A DNA stretch of 50,524 nt from Pseudomonadota bacterium (GTDB taxonomy: Bacteria > Desulfobacterota > Desulfarculia > Desulfarculales > Desulfarculaceae). The stretch lies in NCBI GenBank assembly GCA_018819925.1, contig JAHJPG010000017.1, forward strand, positions 1-50,524. Direction: 5' to 3'. A program made the position numbers and the translations under genes. Shown piece after piece: positions 25,722-34,752 of the stretch. The notes under the pieces were generated by a model. The model did no database searches, had not been told where the DNA came from, and saw only the letters and a list, made by a program, of their open reading frames with translations. Position 1 is the first letter of the stretch. Each line of letters begins with the position of its first letter.

Positions 25722-27047
25722 ATGGCCCAGAAGACCAATCGGAGGCAGTTTTTGAAAATGGCCGGCGCGGCCGGTCTGGGGGCCGGCGCGGTGAGCGTGA
25801 TGGGCACCAAAGCCCTGGCCGCCAAAAAATCCATCCCCAAAACCCCGATCAAGGTGGCCGCCATCAGCTTCCTTAGCGGCCCGGCGGCCGGCCCCTTCGG
25901 CATCCCGGGCGACAACGCCTACAAGATGATGGCCGACGTCTACAACAAGCAGGGCGGCATACTGGGCCGCAAGATAGACCTCATCAGCCTGGACGAGGCC
26001 GGCGGCGCCAAGACCCAGGTGGAGTTGGCCCGCAAGCTGATCCTGGAGGACAAGGTAGACGTCATCCTGGGTTACATCTCCTCCGGCGACTGCAAGGCGG
26101 TCTTGCCCCTGTCCGACGAGTTGGGCGGGCTGATGCTGGCCTATGACTGCGGGACCCACGTGCTGATGGAGGGCAAGAAGTCCCCCTACAAGACCCCCAA
26201 GTTCCAGTTGGGCTTCAGGACTAGCGCCCACCTGGGCCAGGACAACATCGCCCTGGCCCTGGCCATCAAAAAGTACATGCCGGACGTGAAGAAGATCGCG
26301 GGCATCAACCAGGACTACGCCTGGGGCCGCGACTCCTGGCACATCTTCGAATTGGCCATCAAAAAGCTGCTGCCCCAGGTCGAGATCGTAAAGACCCTGT
26401 GGCCCAAGATATTCACCACCGACTACACCGCCCACATCAGCGCCCTGCAAGGCTCCGGCGCCCAGATCATCCACAGCTCCCTGTGGGGCGGCGACGCGGT
26501 GACCTTCATCAAGCAGGCCAAGGCCGCCGGGTTGTTCAAGCAGGCCAAGATGGCCATGAGCCGGGGCGAGCCCTACCCGCAGGAACTGGGCGCCGAGTTC
26601 CCCGAGGGGCAGTTCCTCTGCTGCGCCGGCGCGCACTACTTCCTCTATCCCGCCTGGGACAAGTGGCCGCTGAACAAGTGGTTCGTGAGTGAGTTCAAGA
26701 AGCGCTACGGCAAGTACCCCACCTATCCCAGCTACCACGCCTACCAGGCCATCACCGCCTACAAGACCGCGGTGGAGAAGGCTTCGTCGCTGGTGGGCGG
26801 CTGGCCCACCATGGAGCAGACCGCCAAGGCCATGGGCAACCTGAGCTTCGAGACGCCCAGCGGCTACTGCGTGATCAACAAGGACCACAACGCCCGCGAG
26901 GACTGCCTGGTGGGCATTTCCAAGATGACCAAGGACTACCCGTTCCCCATCCTGGACCCGCAGCGGTTGGAGGTGTTCCCCTCCTTCCAGGTCAACGCCC
27001 CCGCCGGCTTGACCACCGAGGAATGGATCGCGGGCTGGAAGTCCTAG
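25722..27047 (+). CDS. ABC transporter substrate-binding protein (branched-chain type), Tat-exported
   Basis: This 441-residue periplasmic binding protein of the second importer has a twin-arginine signal (TNRRQFLKMAG, about residues 4-14), a hydrophobic Gly/Ala stretch and a cut near ALAAKK. Family motifs include FLSGPAAGPFGIPG, YNKQGGILGRKIDLI and VDVILGYISSGDC. The ATG at 25722 is chosen over the one at 25710 because GGAGGGAG lies between them at the right distance. It differs clearly from the first binding protein, so the two importers probably take different ligands. Expression is likely sigma-54 dependent. Confidence 0.9.
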   Translation: MAQKTNRRQFLKMAGAAGLGAGAVSVMGTKALAAKKSIPKTPIKVAAISFLSGPAAGPFGIPGDNAYKMMADVYNKQGGILGRKIDLISLDEAGGAKTQVELARKLILEDKVDVILGYISSGDCKAVLPLSDELGGLMLAYDCGTHVLMEGKKSPYKTPKFQLGFRTSAHLGQDNIALALAIKKYMPDVKKIAGINQDYAWGRDSWHIFELAIKKLLPQVEIVKTLWPKIFTTDYTAHISALQGSGAQIIHSSLWGGDAVTFIKQAKAAGLFKQAKMAMSRGEPYPQELGAEFPEGQFLCCAGAHYFLYPAWDKWPLNKWFVSEFKKRYGKYPTYPSYHAYQAITAYKTAVEKASSLVGGWPTMEQTAKAMGNLSFETPSGYCVINKDHNAREDCLVGISKMTKDYPFPILDPQRLEVFPSFQVNAPAGLTTEEWIAGWKS

Positions 27048-27066
27048 AACTCCCCGCTTGTTGCCC

Positions 27067-27097
27067 GCCGCCGCCGGGCCACGCGCCCGGCGGCGGC
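27067..27097 (+). promoter_or_regulatory. Intercistronic stem-loop between binding protein and permease genes
   Basis: GCCGCCGCCGGG at 27067-27078 pairs perfectly with CCCGGCGGCGGC at 27086-27097 across 7 nt, 19 bp after the binding-protein stop. It occupies the same place as the hairpin in the first importer operon. Confidence 0.6.
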
Positions 27098-27164
27098 TCC
27101 TCCAACCCTTGGCCCGCGGCGCCCTTGCCCACGTCCGGGCGGCGGTTTAAGGAGAGTTCATACC

Positions 27165-28034
27165 ATGGGGCTGATCTACGCCCTCAACGGACTATACTTC
27201 GCGGCCTTTTTGTTCCTCACCTCCCTGGGACTCAGCATCATCCTGGGGGTGATGGGCATCTTGAACCTGGCCCACGGCTCGCTGTACGCCATCGGGGGGT
27301 TCGTCGCCGCGTACTTCATCGGCATGATGACCGGCTCCCCGGCGGTGCTCATGCTCGTGACCGCCGCGGCCGCGGCCATGGTCCTGGCTGGGGCGGTGGG
27401 GCTGGTCATGGAAACCACCCTCCTCAAGCCCATGTACAAGCGCCCCCTGGAATACCAACTTTTGATCACCTTCGGCATCCTGATGCTCATCGAGGACCTT
27501 ATCAAGCTGGTCTTCGGAGGCGAAAGCCGCTATGCCAGCGCGCCCTTCGACGCCATGGGCAGCATCGAGATCACCGGGCACACCTATCCCGTGTACTTTT
27601 TGTTCGTCATGGGCATAACCGCCCTGGCCGGGCTGTTCATCTGGTGGCTAATGGCCAAGACCAAGCTGGGCATCATGCTCCGGGCCATCGAGATGGACCG
27701 CGACATGGCCCAGGCCATGGGCATCCCCATGCGGCGGCTCACCGTGGTGGCCTTCGTGTTGGGCGCGGCCCTGGCCGGCCTGGGCGGGGCGCTGGTGGTG
27801 CCCACCACGCCGGCGGTGCTGGGCATGGGCATGGACGTTCTCATCATGGCCTTCATCGTGGTGGTCATCGGGGGGCTGGGCAGCCTCAAGGGCACCCTGG
27901 TGGGCTCGCTCCTCGTGGGGCTCACCCGCTCTTTCACCGTGGCCTTCTACGCCGAGTTGGAGATGCCGCTGTTGTTCATGATCGCGGTGCTCATCCTGGT
28001 GGTGAAGCCCGAAGGCCTCTTTGGGCAGAAGTGA
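27165..28034 (+). CDS. Branched-chain-type ABC transporter permease, LivH-like
   Basis: This 289-residue inner-membrane protein of the second importer shows the LivH pattern: SIILGVMGILNLAHGSLYAIG, the coupling loop LRAIEMDRDMAQAMGIPM and the final VVVIGGLGSLKGTLVGSL. About eight hydrophobic helices are visible. The ATG at 27165 has AAGGAGAG before it. It pairs with the LivM-like protein that begins 9 bp later. Confidence 0.92.
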   Translation: MGLIYALNGLYFAAFLFLTSLGLSIILGVMGILNLAHGSLYAIGGFVAAYFIGMMTGSPAVLMLVTAAAAAMVLAGAVGLVMETTLLKPMYKRPLEYQLLITFGILMLIEDLIKLVFGGESRYASAPFDAMGSIEITGHTYPVYFLFVMGITALAGLFIWWLMAKTKLGIMLRAIEMDRDMAQAMGIPMRRLTVVAFVLGAALAGLGGALVVPTTPAVLGMGMDVLIMAFIVVVIGGLGSLKGTLVGSLLVGLTRSFTVAFYAELEMPLLFMIAVLILVVKPEGLFGQK

Positions 28035-28043
28035 GGTGGCGCC

Positions 28044-29036
28044 ATGACTAACTACCTGTTCAGCTCCCGCGCCCTGGGCTACCTCCTGGCGCTCATCGTC
28101 CTGCTGCTGCTGCCCCAGGTGTTGAGCCCCTACCACCTGACCCTGGTGGAGACCGGGCTGTCGCTGGCCATCATGGCCCTGGGGCTCAACCTGCTCTTGC
28201 GTTACGCCGGAGTGCTCTCCTTCGGCCATGGGGCCTACTTCGCGGCGGGCGCCTATGCGGTGGGCCTGCTCAACATGTATTTCCCGGACAATTTCAGCTT
28301 CGAGCTGGCCATGCTGGCCTCCCTGGGCGTGTCCGCCCTGGTTTCGGCTCTCTTCGGCTTCGTGTGCGTGCGGCACACCCGCATCTTTTTCTCCATCCTC
28401 ACCCTGGCCCTGGCCATGCTCATGTTCGCGATATTGGAGAAGGCCTACCACTTCACCGGCGGCTCCGACGGCATCCGCATCCCCCTGCCCACCTTCTTCG
28501 GCATCGAACTAACCGGTATGCGCCGCTTCCAGTTCCTGGTCGGGCCCTACTACTACATCGTGGTGGGCATCTTCGCGGCGGCCACCCTGGTCATGCTGGC
28601 CGTGGTCAACTCGCCCTTCGGCAAGGCCCTCCAGGCCACCCGGGACAACGAGGTGCGGGCGGAGATGGTGGGCATCAGGGTGAAGCGCTTCCGCTGGTAC
28701 GCCTTTGTCATTTCCGGCACTTTCTGCGGCTTGTCCGGAGGGGTTTGGAGCTTTGTCAACGGTCACATTACCCCCGAGATATCAGGCTGGGTCTTCTCCG
28801 GAGAAATCGTCTACATGGTGCTCCTGGGAGGCTTCATGATCTTCGAGGGGCCCATAGTGGGGGCCATGCTGTTCACCTACCTGAGGCTCTACGCGGTGGC
28901 CTGGACGGAGTACTGGATGCTCATCGTGGGCGGCACCCTGGTGCTGCTGGTGCTTCTGCTGCCCGGCGGAGTCACCGGGGGCATAGCCGGCCTGGCGGCC
29001 CGCCTGCGGCCCGGGCGAGGCGGGGGGAGGGGCTGA
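28044..29036 (+). CDS. Branched-chain-type ABC transporter permease, LivM-like
   Basis: This 330-residue inner-membrane protein is the second channel subunit. It has LNLLLRYAGVLSFGHGAYFA, FGFVCVRHTRIFFSILTLA and the coupling loop TRDNEVRAEMVGIRVKRFR, followed by VLLGGFMIFEGPIVGAM. The ATG at 28044 follows GAGGTGGC. Spacing to the next gene is 3 bp. Confidence 0.92.
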   Translation: MTNYLFSSRALGYLLALIVLLLLPQVLSPYHLTLVETGLSLAIMALGLNLLLRYAGVLSFGHGAYFAAGAYAVGLLNMYFPDNFSFELAMLASLGVSALVSALFGFVCVRHTRIFFSILTLALAMLMFAILEKAYHFTGGSDGIRIPLPTFFGIELTGMRRFQFLVGPYYYIVVGIFAAATLVMLAVVNSPFGKALQATRDNEVRAEMVGIRVKRFRWYAFVISGTFCGLSGGVWSFVNGHITPEISGWVFSGEIVYMVLLGGFMIFEGPIVGAMLFTYLRLYAVAWTEYWMLIVGGTLVLLVLLLPGGVTGGIAGLAARLRPGRGGGRG

Positions 29037-29039
29037 GTC

Positions 29040-29783
29040 ATGCTGGAAGTAAAAGACGTAGTCAAGGCCTTCGACAAGTCCCTGGTCATCAACGGGGTCA
29101 GCTTTTCCATCGCCGAGAACGAGGTGGTGGCCCTGCTGGGTCCCAACGGCGCGGGCAAGACCACCATGGTCAACCTGATATCGGGCCATTTGCAGCCCAC
29201 CTCGGGCAAGATCCTGCTGAACGGCGAGGACATCACCAACGCCTCCCCCTACCAGCGCATCAAAAAGGGCATCGCCCGCAACTTCCAGATCACCCACCTG
29301 TTCGAGGACCTGAGCGTTTTGGACAACGTGCGCACCTGCGTACTCAGCAACAGGAACCAACTGGGGCGCTTTTTCAAGCCGGCCTCGGGCTACAAGGAAG
29401 CCACCGAGGAGGCCCGGGCCATCCTGGGCATCTTCAATCTGGAACAGTTCTCGGATCAGCCGGGGTCGGAGCTTTCCGAGGGCGACAAAAAGGTGTTGGA
29501 CACGGCCATGACCTTCGCCCTGAAGCCGGACTTCCTGCTGTTGGACGAGCCCACCAGCGGAGTGGCCACCGCCGACAAGTTCAAGGTGATGGACACCATC
29601 ATCGATGCCATCGGCAAGCGGGGGACCGCCACCTTGATAATCGAGCACGACATGGACATCGTCAGCGACTACTGCCAGCGGGTCCTGGTGCTGGCCGAGG
29701 GCACCATCCTGGCCCGGGGCACGCCCCAGGAGGTCATGGACGACCCCCGGGCGCAGGAGACCCTGTTTGGAGTTAGTGAGTAG
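29040..29783 (+). CDS. ABC transporter ATPase, LivG-like
   Basis: This 247-residue ATPase has Walker A GPNGAGKTT, the altered signature LSEGDKKVLDTA, Walker B FLLLDEPTSGV and switch IIEHDMD. The phrase IARNFQITHLFEDLSVLDNV is the LivG-type Q-loop region. It begins 3 bp after livM and ends 2 bp before the next ATPase, so the genes are tightly coupled. Confidence 0.92.
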   Translation: MLEVKDVVKAFDKSLVINGVSFSIAENEVVALLGPNGAGKTTMVNLISGHLQPTSGKILLNGEDITNASPYQRIKKGIARNFQITHLFEDLSVLDNVRTCVLSNRNQLGRFFKPASGYKEATEEARAILGIFNLEQFSDQPGSELSEGDKKVLDTAMTFALKPDFLLLDEPTSGVATADKFKVMDTIIDAIGKRGTATLIIEHDMDIVSDYCQRVLVLAEGTILARGTPQEVMDDPRAQETLFGVSE

Positions 29784-29785
29784 CC

Positions 29786-30493
29786 ATGCTGCTAAAAATG
29801 GATAAAGTCGATTTCTTCGTGAAGAAGACCCAAATCCTGCGCTCGGTCTCCCTGGAGGTGACGCCGGGCGAGATCGTGGGCCTGCTGGGCCGCAACGGGG
29901 CGGGCAAGAGCTCCATCATGAAGAGCGTCATGGGCCTGTACCAGCCCAAGAACGGCAGCATCACCTTCCTGGACCGGGATGTCACCAAGGACAGCACCCG
30001 CTCCCGGGTCTTGTCCGGCCTGGCCTACGCGCCCGAGGACTCGCGGGTTTTCCCCGAGCTCACCGTGGCCGAGAACATAAACCTGGGCGTGTGGGTGAGC
30101 TCGGACCGCCCCCAAGGCGCCGACTTCCACCACGAGCAGGGCTTTGAGATCTTCCCCAAGCTCCAGCAGCTATGGGACCGCAAGGGCGGCACCCTTTCCG
30201 GCGGCGAGAAAAAGATGGTGGCCGTGACCCGGGCGCTGGCCCTGAGCCCCAAGCTGCTGTTGCTCGACGAGTCTTTCGAGGGCCTGGCTCCCCTGGTGGT
30301 GCGCCACTTCATGGACGCCATGCGCCGCATCCGGGGCATGGGCATCTCCATCATCCTGGCCGCCTCCAACCTGGGCAACGCCTCCAAGGTGGTGGACCGG
30401 GCCTATGTGGTGGAGCGGGGCGAGATCCTGTTCCAGGGCACGCCAGAGCAGATAATGGCCGATGAAAAGCTGACCCTGATCGTGGGCCGCTAG
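29786..30493 (+). CDS. ABC transporter ATPase, LivF-like
   Basis: This 235-residue protein is the second ATPase of the importer, with Walker A GRNGAGKSS, a canonical LSGGEKKMV signature, Walker B LLLLDESFEGL and the LivF-type YAPEDSRVFPELTVAENI segment. The usual switch His is absent (ILAASNLGNA), as in the LivF of the first importer. Its stop is 22 bp before the dehydrogenase gene. Confidence 0.92.
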   Translation: MLLKMDKVDFFVKKTQILRSVSLEVTPGEIVGLLGRNGAGKSSIMKSVMGLYQPKNGSITFLDRDVTKDSTRSRVLSGLAYAPEDSRVFPELTVAENINLGVWVSSDRPQGADFHHEQGFEIFPKLQQLWDRKGGTLSGGEKKMVAVTRALALSPKLLLLDESFEGLAPLVVRHFMDAMRRIRGMGISIILAASNLGNASKVVDRAYVVERGEILFQGTPEQIMADEKLTLIVGR

Positions 30494-30515
30494 GGCAATA
30501 AAAGGAGAGTGACCG

Positions 30516-31676
30516 ATGAGCGCGCGCATTAGCATATTCCGCACCACTCCCCGAATCGTCATGGGTCCCGGCTCGGTGGCCGGGGTGGGCAAAGAGGCCC
30601 TGGACCTGGGCGCCCGGCGGGTGCTGGTGGTTACCGACCCGGGCATAGTGGACGCGGGGCTGCTGGACCCGGTGCGCCAGTCGCTGGAGGCGGCGGGCTT
30701 GGAGTTCAGCCTGTTCAGCGAGGTGGCCCCCGACCCCCGCTACCAAACGGTGAAAACCTGCCTGGGCGTCCTGGAAGGCGACAAGCCCGACTGCGTCATC
30801 GGCCTGGGCGGGGGCAGCCCCATAGACATCGCCAAGACGGTGGCGGTGATGCTGAACAACGCCGGGGACATCAGCGACTACTGCGGGGTGGACCTGGTGC
30901 CCAAGGCCGGAGCCCCCACCATCATAATCCCCACCACCGCTGGCACTGGCAGCGAAGTGACGCCCATCGCCATCCTCAGCGACGAGCAGGAGAAGCTGAA
31001 AAAGGGCGTGGTGAGCCCCCACCTTATGCCCCGGGTGGCCGTCCTGGACCCGGAACTAACCGTGGGCCTGCCTCCGGCCATCACCGCCGCCACGGGCATG
31101 GACGCCCTGATCCACGCCATCGAGGCCTACACCAGCGTGGGCGCCACCGGCATGACCGACATGCTGGCCGCGCGGGCCATCGAGTTGATCGGCGACAACC
31201 TGCGCACCGCCTACGCCCGGGGCCATGACCTCCAGGCCCGGGAGGCCATGCTGGAAGGCAGCCTGCTGGCCGGTATCGCCTTTGCCAACGCGGGGGTCAC
31301 CGCGGTGCATGCCTTCGCCTATCCCATCGGCGCCGAGTTCCACATCCCCCACGGGGTGGCCAACACCCTCATGCTGGCCCCGGTTATGCGTTTCAACCTG
31401 GTGGGCAACCTGATAAAATTCGCCGAGGTGGCCGAGTTCATGGGCCAGCCGGTGGAGGGACTTAGCCTGCGCGAGGCGGCGGAGATGGCCGTGGAGGCGG
31501 TCTGGGAGCTGGCCGACGACCTGGGGGTGCCCAAAAGCTTGAAGCAGTTCGGCGTCACCGAAGAGCACCTGCCCGCACTGGCCCAGGGGGTGATGAAAGT
31601 CACGCGCCTGCTGGCCAACAACCCGCGGACCATCACCGCGGCCGACGCCGAGAAGATATACCGCCAGGCCCTCTAG
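30516..31676 (+). CDS. Iron-containing (type III) alcohol dehydrogenase
   Basis: This 386-residue enzyme oxidises a primary alcohol or hydroxyacid with NAD+. It has the nucleotide motif GGGSPIDIAK (about residues 96-105), the PTTAGTGSEVTP segment, and the metal ligands in GMDALIHAIEAY and HAFAYPIGAEFHIPHG. The length is typical of the 4-hydroxybutyrate dehydrogenase / butanol dehydrogenase group. It follows the importer genes and precedes an aldehyde oxidoreductase, so the pair can take an alcohol to an acid. The exact substrate cannot be read from sequence. Confidence 0.92.
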   Translation: MSARISIFRTTPRIVMGPGSVAGVGKEALDLGARRVLVVTDPGIVDAGLLDPVRQSLEAAGLEFSLFSEVAPDPRYQTVKTCLGVLEGDKPDCVIGLGGGSPIDIAKTVAVMLNNAGDISDYCGVDLVPKAGAPTIIIPTTAGTGSEVTPIAILSDEQEKLKKGVVSPHLMPRVAVLDPELTVGLPPAITAATGMDALIHAIEAYTSVGATGMTDMLAARAIELIGDNLRTAYARGHDLQAREAMLEGSLLAGIAFANAGVTAVHAFAYPIGAEFHIPHGVANTLMLAPVMRFNLVGNLIKFAEVAEFMGQPVEGLSLREAAEMAVEAVWELADDLGVPKSLKQFGVTEEHLPALAQGVMKVTRLLANNPRTITAADAEKIYRQAL

Positions 31677-31702
31677 GCCGGCGGTTCCAGGAGGAGAGGA
31701 CC

Positions 31703-33478
31703 ATGCACGGATTTTACAACCGAGCCTTGTTGGTGAACCTGAGCGACCAAAGCCAGGGAACCATGGAATTAAGCGATGATCTGCTGGCCCGCACCATGGG
31801 AGGACGGGGTCTGGCCGCCCATCTGCTGTTGGAGCTCAACCCAGCCGGGGTGGACCCCCTGGGGCCGGAAAACCGGCTCATCTTCGCCACCGGCCCCCTG
31901 ACCGGCACCAGCGTTTGGGGTTCCTGCCGCCACGGCATCTACAGCAAGTCGCCCCAGACCGGCTTCGTGGCCGAGTCCTATTCCGGGGGCACCGTGGCCG
32001 AGCCCATGGCCGCCACGGGCTGGGACGCTGTGGTGGTCAGCGGCCAGGCCGCCGATCCCCTTTGGCTGGAGATCACCCCCGAGGGGGCGGCCTTCCACGA
32101 CGCCGCCGGGGTGTGGGGCCAGGACACCTACGCCAGCGAGGACCAGATAAAGGCCTGGGTCAAGGACAACCGCCCCGAGGCGGGCCGGGCCGGGGTGGTG
32201 GTCATCGGGCCGGCCGGTGAGAACCAGGTGGTGCTCTCGGTGGTGGAAAACGACTACTGGCGCTCGGCCGGGCGCACCGGGGTGGGCGCGGTGATGGGCT
32301 CCAAGCGGCTCAAGGCGGCGGCCTTCTGGGGCAAGGCCAAAAAGTCGGTGGCCGATCCCGAGGCGGCCAAGGCCTTCGCCAAGGAGATCGCCGCCGTGGG
32401 CAAACAGGACAAGGGGGTGGCCGCCTACAAGTCCATGGGCACTCCCATGATGGTGGATGTCATGAGTCACGTGGGCTCCTTCCCCAGCCGCTATTGGCAT
32501 GAGGGGCAGGTGGCCCACCGCGAGCAGATCAACGCCGCCGCCCTGCACGAGCGCTGCGAGGTGACCCCCAACGCCTGCCTCAAGTGCTTCATCGCCTGCG
32601 GCCGCATGTCCACCGTGCTCCACGGCCGCCACAAGGGCATGAAGATGGAGGGCCCGGAGTACGAGACCCTCTACGCCTTCGGCGGCCTGTGCGAGGTGGA
32701 CAGCATCGAGGAGATCATCCACCTCAACGACATCTGCGACCGCCTGGGCCTGGACACCATCAGCGCGGGCAACCTCTGCGCCCTGGCCATCGAGGCCAAG
32801 GCCCAGGGCAAGACCGGCTATGACATCGAATACGGGGCGGTGGACAAGATCGCGCTTCTTTTAGAGGATATCGCCTACAAACGCGGCCTGGGGGCGGTGC
32901 TGGCCCAAGGCATCAAAAAGGCCTCGGCCGAACTGGGCATGGCCGACCAAGCCATTCACGTCAAGGGCCTGGAGCCGGCGGGCTACGACCCCCGGGTGCT
33001 CAAGGGCATGACCCTGGCCTACGGCACCACCCCGCGCGGCGCCTGCCACCTGCGGGCCACTTTTTACAAGCCCGAACTGGTTGGCATGGTGGATTCGGAG
33101 GAGATTCCCGGCAAGGCGGCGGTGTACGTGGAATGGGAGGACCGCCTGAGCTTCTTCGACACCCTGGTGCTGTGCCGCTTCTACCGCGACCTCTATCAAT
33201 GGGACCAATTGGGCAGGATGGTTTCGGCGGTCACCGGCCTTGAGTTGAGCGAGCAGGACATGCGCGACATCGGTCGCCTGGCCACCGACAACCTGCGGCG
33301 ATTCAATTTGCGCGAGGGGCTGACCCCGGCCGACGACCGGCTGCCCAGGAGGTTTTACAGCGAGCCCCTGCCCGAGACCGGCCAGAGCCTGGGCGAGGGC
33401 CAAATGGAGCAGATGATTGCCGAGTATTACGCCGCCCGGGGCTGGGACGAGATGGGCATCCCTGTAGATATGGCCTAA
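31703..33478 (+). CDS. Aldehyde:ferredoxin oxidoreductase (tungsten type)
   Basis: This 591-residue enzyme oxidises aldehydes to acids and passes electrons to ferredoxin using a tungstopterin and one 4Fe-4S cluster. The cluster ligands are present as C292-x2-C295-x3-C299 (CLKCFIAC) and C491 (LVLCRF), matching the known AOR arrangement. Pterin-site motifs GVGAVMGSKRLKA, EYETLYAFGG and LGLDTISAGN are intact. It is cytoplasmic. An AGGAGGAGAGG site precedes the ATG, 26 bp after the alcohol dehydrogenase. Its last 4 bp overlap the end of a MoaD-like gene on the opposite strand. Confidence 0.93.
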   Translation: MHGFYNRALLVNLSDQSQGTMELSDDLLARTMGGRGLAAHLLLELNPAGVDPLGPENRLIFATGPLTGTSVWGSCRHGIYSKSPQTGFVAESYSGGTVAEPMAATGWDAVVVSGQAADPLWLEITPEGAAFHDAAGVWGQDTYASEDQIKAWVKDNRPEAGRAGVVVIGPAGENQVVLSVVENDYWRSAGRTGVGAVMGSKRLKAAAFWGKAKKSVADPEAAKAFAKEIAAVGKQDKGVAAYKSMGTPMMVDVMSHVGSFPSRYWHEGQVAHREQINAAALHERCEVTPNACLKCFIACGRMSTVLHGRHKGMKMEGPEYETLYAFGGLCEVDSIEEIIHLNDICDRLGLDTISAGNLCALAIEAKAQGKTGYDIEYGAVDKIALLLEDIAYKRGLGAVLAQGIKKASAELGMADQAIHVKGLEPAGYDPRVLKGMTLAYGTTPRGACHLRATFYKPELVGMVDSEEIPGKAAVYVEWEDRLSFFDTLVLCRFYRDLYQWDQLGRMVSAVTGLELSEQDMRDIGRLATDNLRRFNLREGLTPADDRLPRRFYSEPLPETGQSLGEGQMEQMIAEYYAARGWDEMGIPVDMA

Positions 33479-33714
33479 CCGCCGCCCATCACTGGAAATA
33501 TACCCACCAAGTCGCCGTCGGCCAGCACCTGGCCGGCGGCGGCTGGTTTTCGGTTGACCAAGACCAGATTCACCTCCGGGGCGGGGATGCCCACCCGGGC
33601 GATGAGTTGCTCGGCCGACAAGCCGGCGGCATCGTCCAAAAGCAAGCCCTGGAGAGGGTCATAGGACACTACATAACGCCGGAGCGAGGAGCTTATTTCC
33701 ACCCTGACCGCCAT
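33475..33714 (-). CDS. MoaD/ThiS-family sulfur carrier protein
   Basis: This 79-residue beta-grasp protein ends in PVMGGG, the Gly-Gly tail that is adenylated and thiocarboxylated to supply sulfur, for example in molybdo- or tungstopterin synthesis. The strand pattern VNLVLVNRKPA and DGDLVGIFPVMGG is typical. Such genes often travel with AOR, but normally on the same strand; here it converges with AOR and shares 4 bp with it. It may serve the tungstopterin of that enzyme. It could also be a general ThiS/MoaD-like carrier. Confidence 0.82.
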   Translation of the reverse strand: MAVRVEISSSLRRYVVSYDPLQGLLLDDAAGLSAEQLIARVGIPAPEVNLVLVNRKPAAAGQVLADGDLVGIFPVMGGG

Positions 33715-33884
33715 GGTGAGCCAAGCTTACCACGCCGCCCGGCCGCCCCACCAGGCCGGCCTTTCCTCCAATTAAAGACTCTGCTTATCGCATTGGAAAA
33801 ACAAAACAAGTTATCCCGGGTGGCGCGGGCGGAAAATCCCCGGGACTTTGCTGGGGGTAGCTTGTGACTATTAACACATTTTTC

Positions 33885-33913
33885 TTGACAACCAAGTTGA
33901 GGCTGCGTTAGAA
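33885..33913 (+). promoter_or_regulatory. Candidate sigma-70-type promoter for aprBA
   Basis: TTGACA at 33885-33890 is followed after 17 bp by TTAGAA at 33908-33913. The -35 is perfect and the spacing ideal, but the -10 is poor. If used, the aprB leader would be about 345 nt. Confidence 0.35.
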
Positions 33914-34178
33914 AAGGCCGACCCCAATGGAAAAAAGTTGACCGAGCCTTTTGCGGCGGAAGGGTAGCCCAAGGGCCATAGGCCGTTCCGCAACTAAGAG
34001 GCGAAATAGCTTGACAAGCGGGGTGCTTTTGCGAGACAGTTTGTTCCAAAGCGCACAATCGCGGGTTGCCGCCTCGGGGACCAGGGCTTTGGGGCGGATT
34101 GCCCGGACCAAAGATTAGGCAGAAACCAAACTCGAGTAAATAGCTCGAAGGAGGTGTTGGGAAAATAGAGAGGTGAAC

Positions 34179-34205
34179 TAGCCCCGCCCAGGTCGGGTTG
34201 GGCTA
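34179..34205 (+). promoter_or_regulatory. Leader stem-loop before aprB
   Basis: TAGCCC at 34179-34184 pairs with GGGCTA at 34200-34205 and, inside, CCC pairs with GGG around AGGTC, giving about 11 pairs with one mismatch. It lies 61 nt before the aprB start and could stabilise the mRNA or tune translation. Confidence 0.4.
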
Positions 34206-34266
34206 ATTTGGTAGTCGTTCAGGTGGGTTGCAATAGGTCAGCCCGTCAACACTACGGAGGAACTGA

Positions 34267-34722
34267 ATGCCAAGTTTTGTCATTGTTGAAAAGTGCGATG
34301 GCTGCAAGGGTCAGGATAAGACCGCTTGTATGTACATCTGCCCCAACGACCTTATGCTCCTGGACAAGGACGGGTCGCTTGGCTACGGCGAGATGAAGGC
34401 CTTCAACCGCGACCCCAGCATGTGCTGGGAGTGCTACAACTGCGTCAAGATCTGCCCCCAGCAGGCCGTTGACGTTCGCGGTTATGCCGACTTCGTGCCC
34501 ATGGGTGCCAGCGTCGTGCCGCTACGCGGCTCGGACAACATTATGTGGACCGTCAAATTCCGTGACGGCGCGGTAAAACGCTTCAAGTTCCCCATCCGGA
34601 CCACCGCTGAGGGTTCGGCTGCTCCCTTGGGCGGATTCGACGAGGGCGACGGCGACATCAACAGCGCTAACCTGATGACCGAGCCGGCCTCCACGGGCCA
34701 GGACACGCTGCCCACCCTGTAG
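34267..34722 (+). CDS. aprB: Adenylylsulfate reductase, beta subunit
   Basis: This 151-residue iron-sulfur subunit carries electrons to the FAD of AprA for reduction of APS to sulfite and AMP. Two 4Fe-4S clusters are bound by CDGC...CMYIC near the N-terminus and CWECYNCVKICP in the middle; the C-terminal tail wraps AprA in known structures. The length is normal. Codon choice here (more GGT, CGT, GCT) differs from most genes in the window, as expected for very high expression. It precedes aprA by 30 bp. Confidence 0.97.
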   Translation: MPSFVIVEKCDGCKGQDKTACMYICPNDLMLLDKDGSLGYGEMKAFNRDPSMCWECYNCVKICPQQAVDVRGYADFVPMGASVVPLRGSDNIMWTVKFRDGAVKRFKFPIRTTAEGSAAPLGGFDEGDGDINSANLMTEPASTGQDTLPTL

Positions 34723-34752
34723 GGGGCGCGAAGGTTTAGGAGGTAAGGAACT

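Larger units (their letters stand above)
33715..34266. other. Long regulatory region upstream of aprBA
   Basis: This 552-bp gap is markedly less GC-rich than its neighbours and has no supported gene. It holds a TTGACA element with a weak -10 at 33885-33913, another TTGACA at 34011-34016 without a good -10, and a stem-loop at 34179-34205 inside the likely leader. An ACGGAGG ribosome site at about 34253-34260 precedes aprB. Long leaders are plausible for a highly expressed respiratory gene. Confidence 0.5.

Noticed and set aside
34011-34040. A second TTGACA (34011-34016) as aprBA promoter
   Set aside because: No -10-like hexamer lies at 16-18 bp; kept only as a note in the region entry.
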